Source: Candidatus Thiodiazotropha sp. (ex Gloverina cf. vestifex)
GTDB lineage: Bacteria > Pseudomonadota > Gammaproteobacteria > Chromatiales > Chromatiaceae
Reading direction: 5' to 3'
DNA: 14,705 bases
Assembly (NCBI GenBank): GCA_025656435.1
Contig: JAHXHT010000030.1
Span: 1 to 14,705 of the forward strand
Both the position numbers and the translations under genes were made by a program. How positions within the stretch are numbered: position 1 is the first letter of the stretch; every line of letters begins with the position of its first letter. Below, piece after piece: positions 13,708 through 14,705 of this stretch. The notes beneath the pieces are model-generated. The model ran no database searches, had not been told where the DNA came from, and saw only the letters and a list, made by a program, of their open reading frames with translations.

Positions 13708-14649
13708 CTCACCCCAATGCACCAAAACCTCTATTCTCCGCGTCATGCGTGCTATCTGTGGCCAATCGTGGGCAATAATATCCTGAGAATGGGCCAGATT
13801 GTTACGCAGTGATTCCAAATCACGGATAACCTTCTTTGCACTTCTGCGTGTAGCAAAACCCAGTCGGGACAATGCTTCATCACTATTAATCAAGATCTGT
13901 GCCTTGTCCGAGAACTGCAGACAATCAAGCGAATCACCAGCCTGCCCTCTGCGAATGCGTTCCGTTTGCAGCTTTTTTGCATTTTCCAGACGCTTTTTAC
14001 TTAGCTGGTTTTGCCAATCATCCTCTGGGTAAGCTTCCTTGATATGACTCATCAGGTTCATCTCAATAATGGTAATCATACCGAACAGCCACATGCGAAC
14101 GATCGGCTTCTGTATGTGAGAGCGCAAAATAATACCGGAAAGATCCCCGAGTAATGCGATGAAGCAACACTCGTGACGCGTCAATACCTGAATGACGTCA
14201 GACAAGGATGCATCTCCATGTAGCACCTGGCCCTTGGCAAATTGCCGCTTATAATCACGGCAATTACCGCTATCAAGGTCATCCAGTTGCACAAAGCCGC
14301 TTACAAGACCCTGGTCACGCAGACCAGCGACAATCCACCTTTTGGATCTCATCACTTCCTGTACCATTTCAACCCGAGAATCCGCATCAAATGAGGCAAG
14401 AGATTCCGCAATATCGACCGCCTTGAATGATTCGGTGAAATGACGCAACGCCCTTTGCTGCTCAAAGGGAATACCATGGCCTTCCGGGGCTACCTCTCTG
14501 GCCAAATCAAGCCTGTTTTTATCCTGTTTGTCATGTTGATCATGACATGCCTGCCAGACCTTCCAGGCCCGCTTATAGAGCCTCTCATCACCCTCCTGCA
14601 GGACCCTCAGTAACGCCTCGGTAATCCCCCCATTAATAATGGGACTCAA
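13696..14649 (-). CDS. Uncharacterised protein, CBS-like domain(s) plus C-terminal HEPN-like domain
   Basis: A 317-aa protein with no signal peptide and no clear transmembrane helix. The N-terminal third is charged and helical (about 1-90). Residues about 95-182 resemble a degenerate CBS unit: VMRSKRWIVAGLRDQGLVSGFVQLDD, then VLHGDASLSDVIQVLTRHECCFIALLGDLSGIILRSHIQ, the typical pattern of a Bateman module that senses adenine nucleotides or SAM. Residues about 185-317 are helical, with a basic linker (SKKRLENAKKLQTERIRRG) and then SLRNNLAHSQDI, in which R282 and H287 form an Rx4H motif like that of HEPN RNases (Swt1-like). An RNA-cleaving or RNA-binding role under ligand control is inference. 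The first codon is a TTG at 14649; an in-frame TGA lies 9 nt upstream and no good SD is seen, so the start is uncertain. No toxin-antitoxin partner is visible. Confidence 0.75.
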   Translation of the reverse strand: MSPIINGGITEALLRVLQEGDERLYKRAWKVWQACHDQHDKQDKNRLDLAREVAPEGHGIPFEQQRALRHFTESFKAVDIAESLASFDADSRVEMVQEVMRSKRWIVAGLRDQGLVSGFVQLDDLDSGNCRDYKRQFAKGQVLHGDASLSDVIQVLTRHECCFIALLGDLSGIILRSHIQKPIVRMWLFGMITIIEMNLMSHIKEAYPEDDWQNQLSKKRLENAKKLQTERIRRGQAGDSLDCLQFSDKAQILINSDEALSRLGFATRRSAKKVIRDLESLRNNLAHSQDIIAHDWPQIARMTRRIEVLVHWGEVEE

Positions 14650-14705
14650 AAGTAGTCACTGTTAAGCTGTCTGAGCCAGCTTCTGTATCGGGGTGATTCC
14701 ACCTA

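Overview
The window reads as a chromosomal segment of a gammaproteobacterium. Every confident gene is a conserved housekeeping gene. The block tkt-gap-pgk-pyk-fba beside metK-ahcY-metF, with a class II aldolase of the CbbA type and a proteobacterial SAH riboswitch, suggests a Chromatiales-like, possibly autotrophic sulfur-oxidising lineage. That placement is inference; no taxonomic marker (rRNA, RuBisCO, Sox) lies in the window. No tRNA, rRNA, CRISPR array or complete insertion sequence was seen.

Layout. At the left end, mlaA (outer-membrane lipid-asymmetry lipoprotein, minus strand) is divergent from rnt (RNase T, plus strand). The mlaA gene appears to carry a frameshift in a homopolymer near its 3' end. 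A strong bidirectional terminator separates rnt from the convergent sugar-phosphate block. From 8812 down to 1746 on the minus strand the order is tkt, gap, pgk, pyk, fba, all in one direction with short gaps. These enzymes connect pentose phosphates, triose phosphates, fructose-1,6-bisphosphate and pyruvate, and serve glycolysis, gluconeogenesis or the regenerative part of the Calvin cycle. A leader region of about 300 nt containing a hairpin lies upstream of tkt, followed by a thioredoxin-fold protein gene (minus).

From 9821 the plus strand carries the activated-methyl cycle: metK makes S-adenosylmethionine, ahcY hydrolyses S-adenosylhomocysteine (SAH), and metF supplies methyl-tetrahydrofolate for remaking methionine. 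A clear SAH riboswitch lies just upstream of ahcY and fixes its start at 11204. A terminator-like hairpin separates ahcY from metF. Convergent to metF is a 317-aa protein that appears to join CBS-type domain(s) to a C-terminal HEPN-like domain with an Rx4H motif. It is the least understood gene in the window.

Two intergenic regions (pgk-gap and metK-ahcY) carry related AT-rich palindromic elements: 25-nt arms around a small GC hairpin. They look like members of a dispersed repeat family, and the second sits where the ahcY promoter and the metK terminator would be expected.
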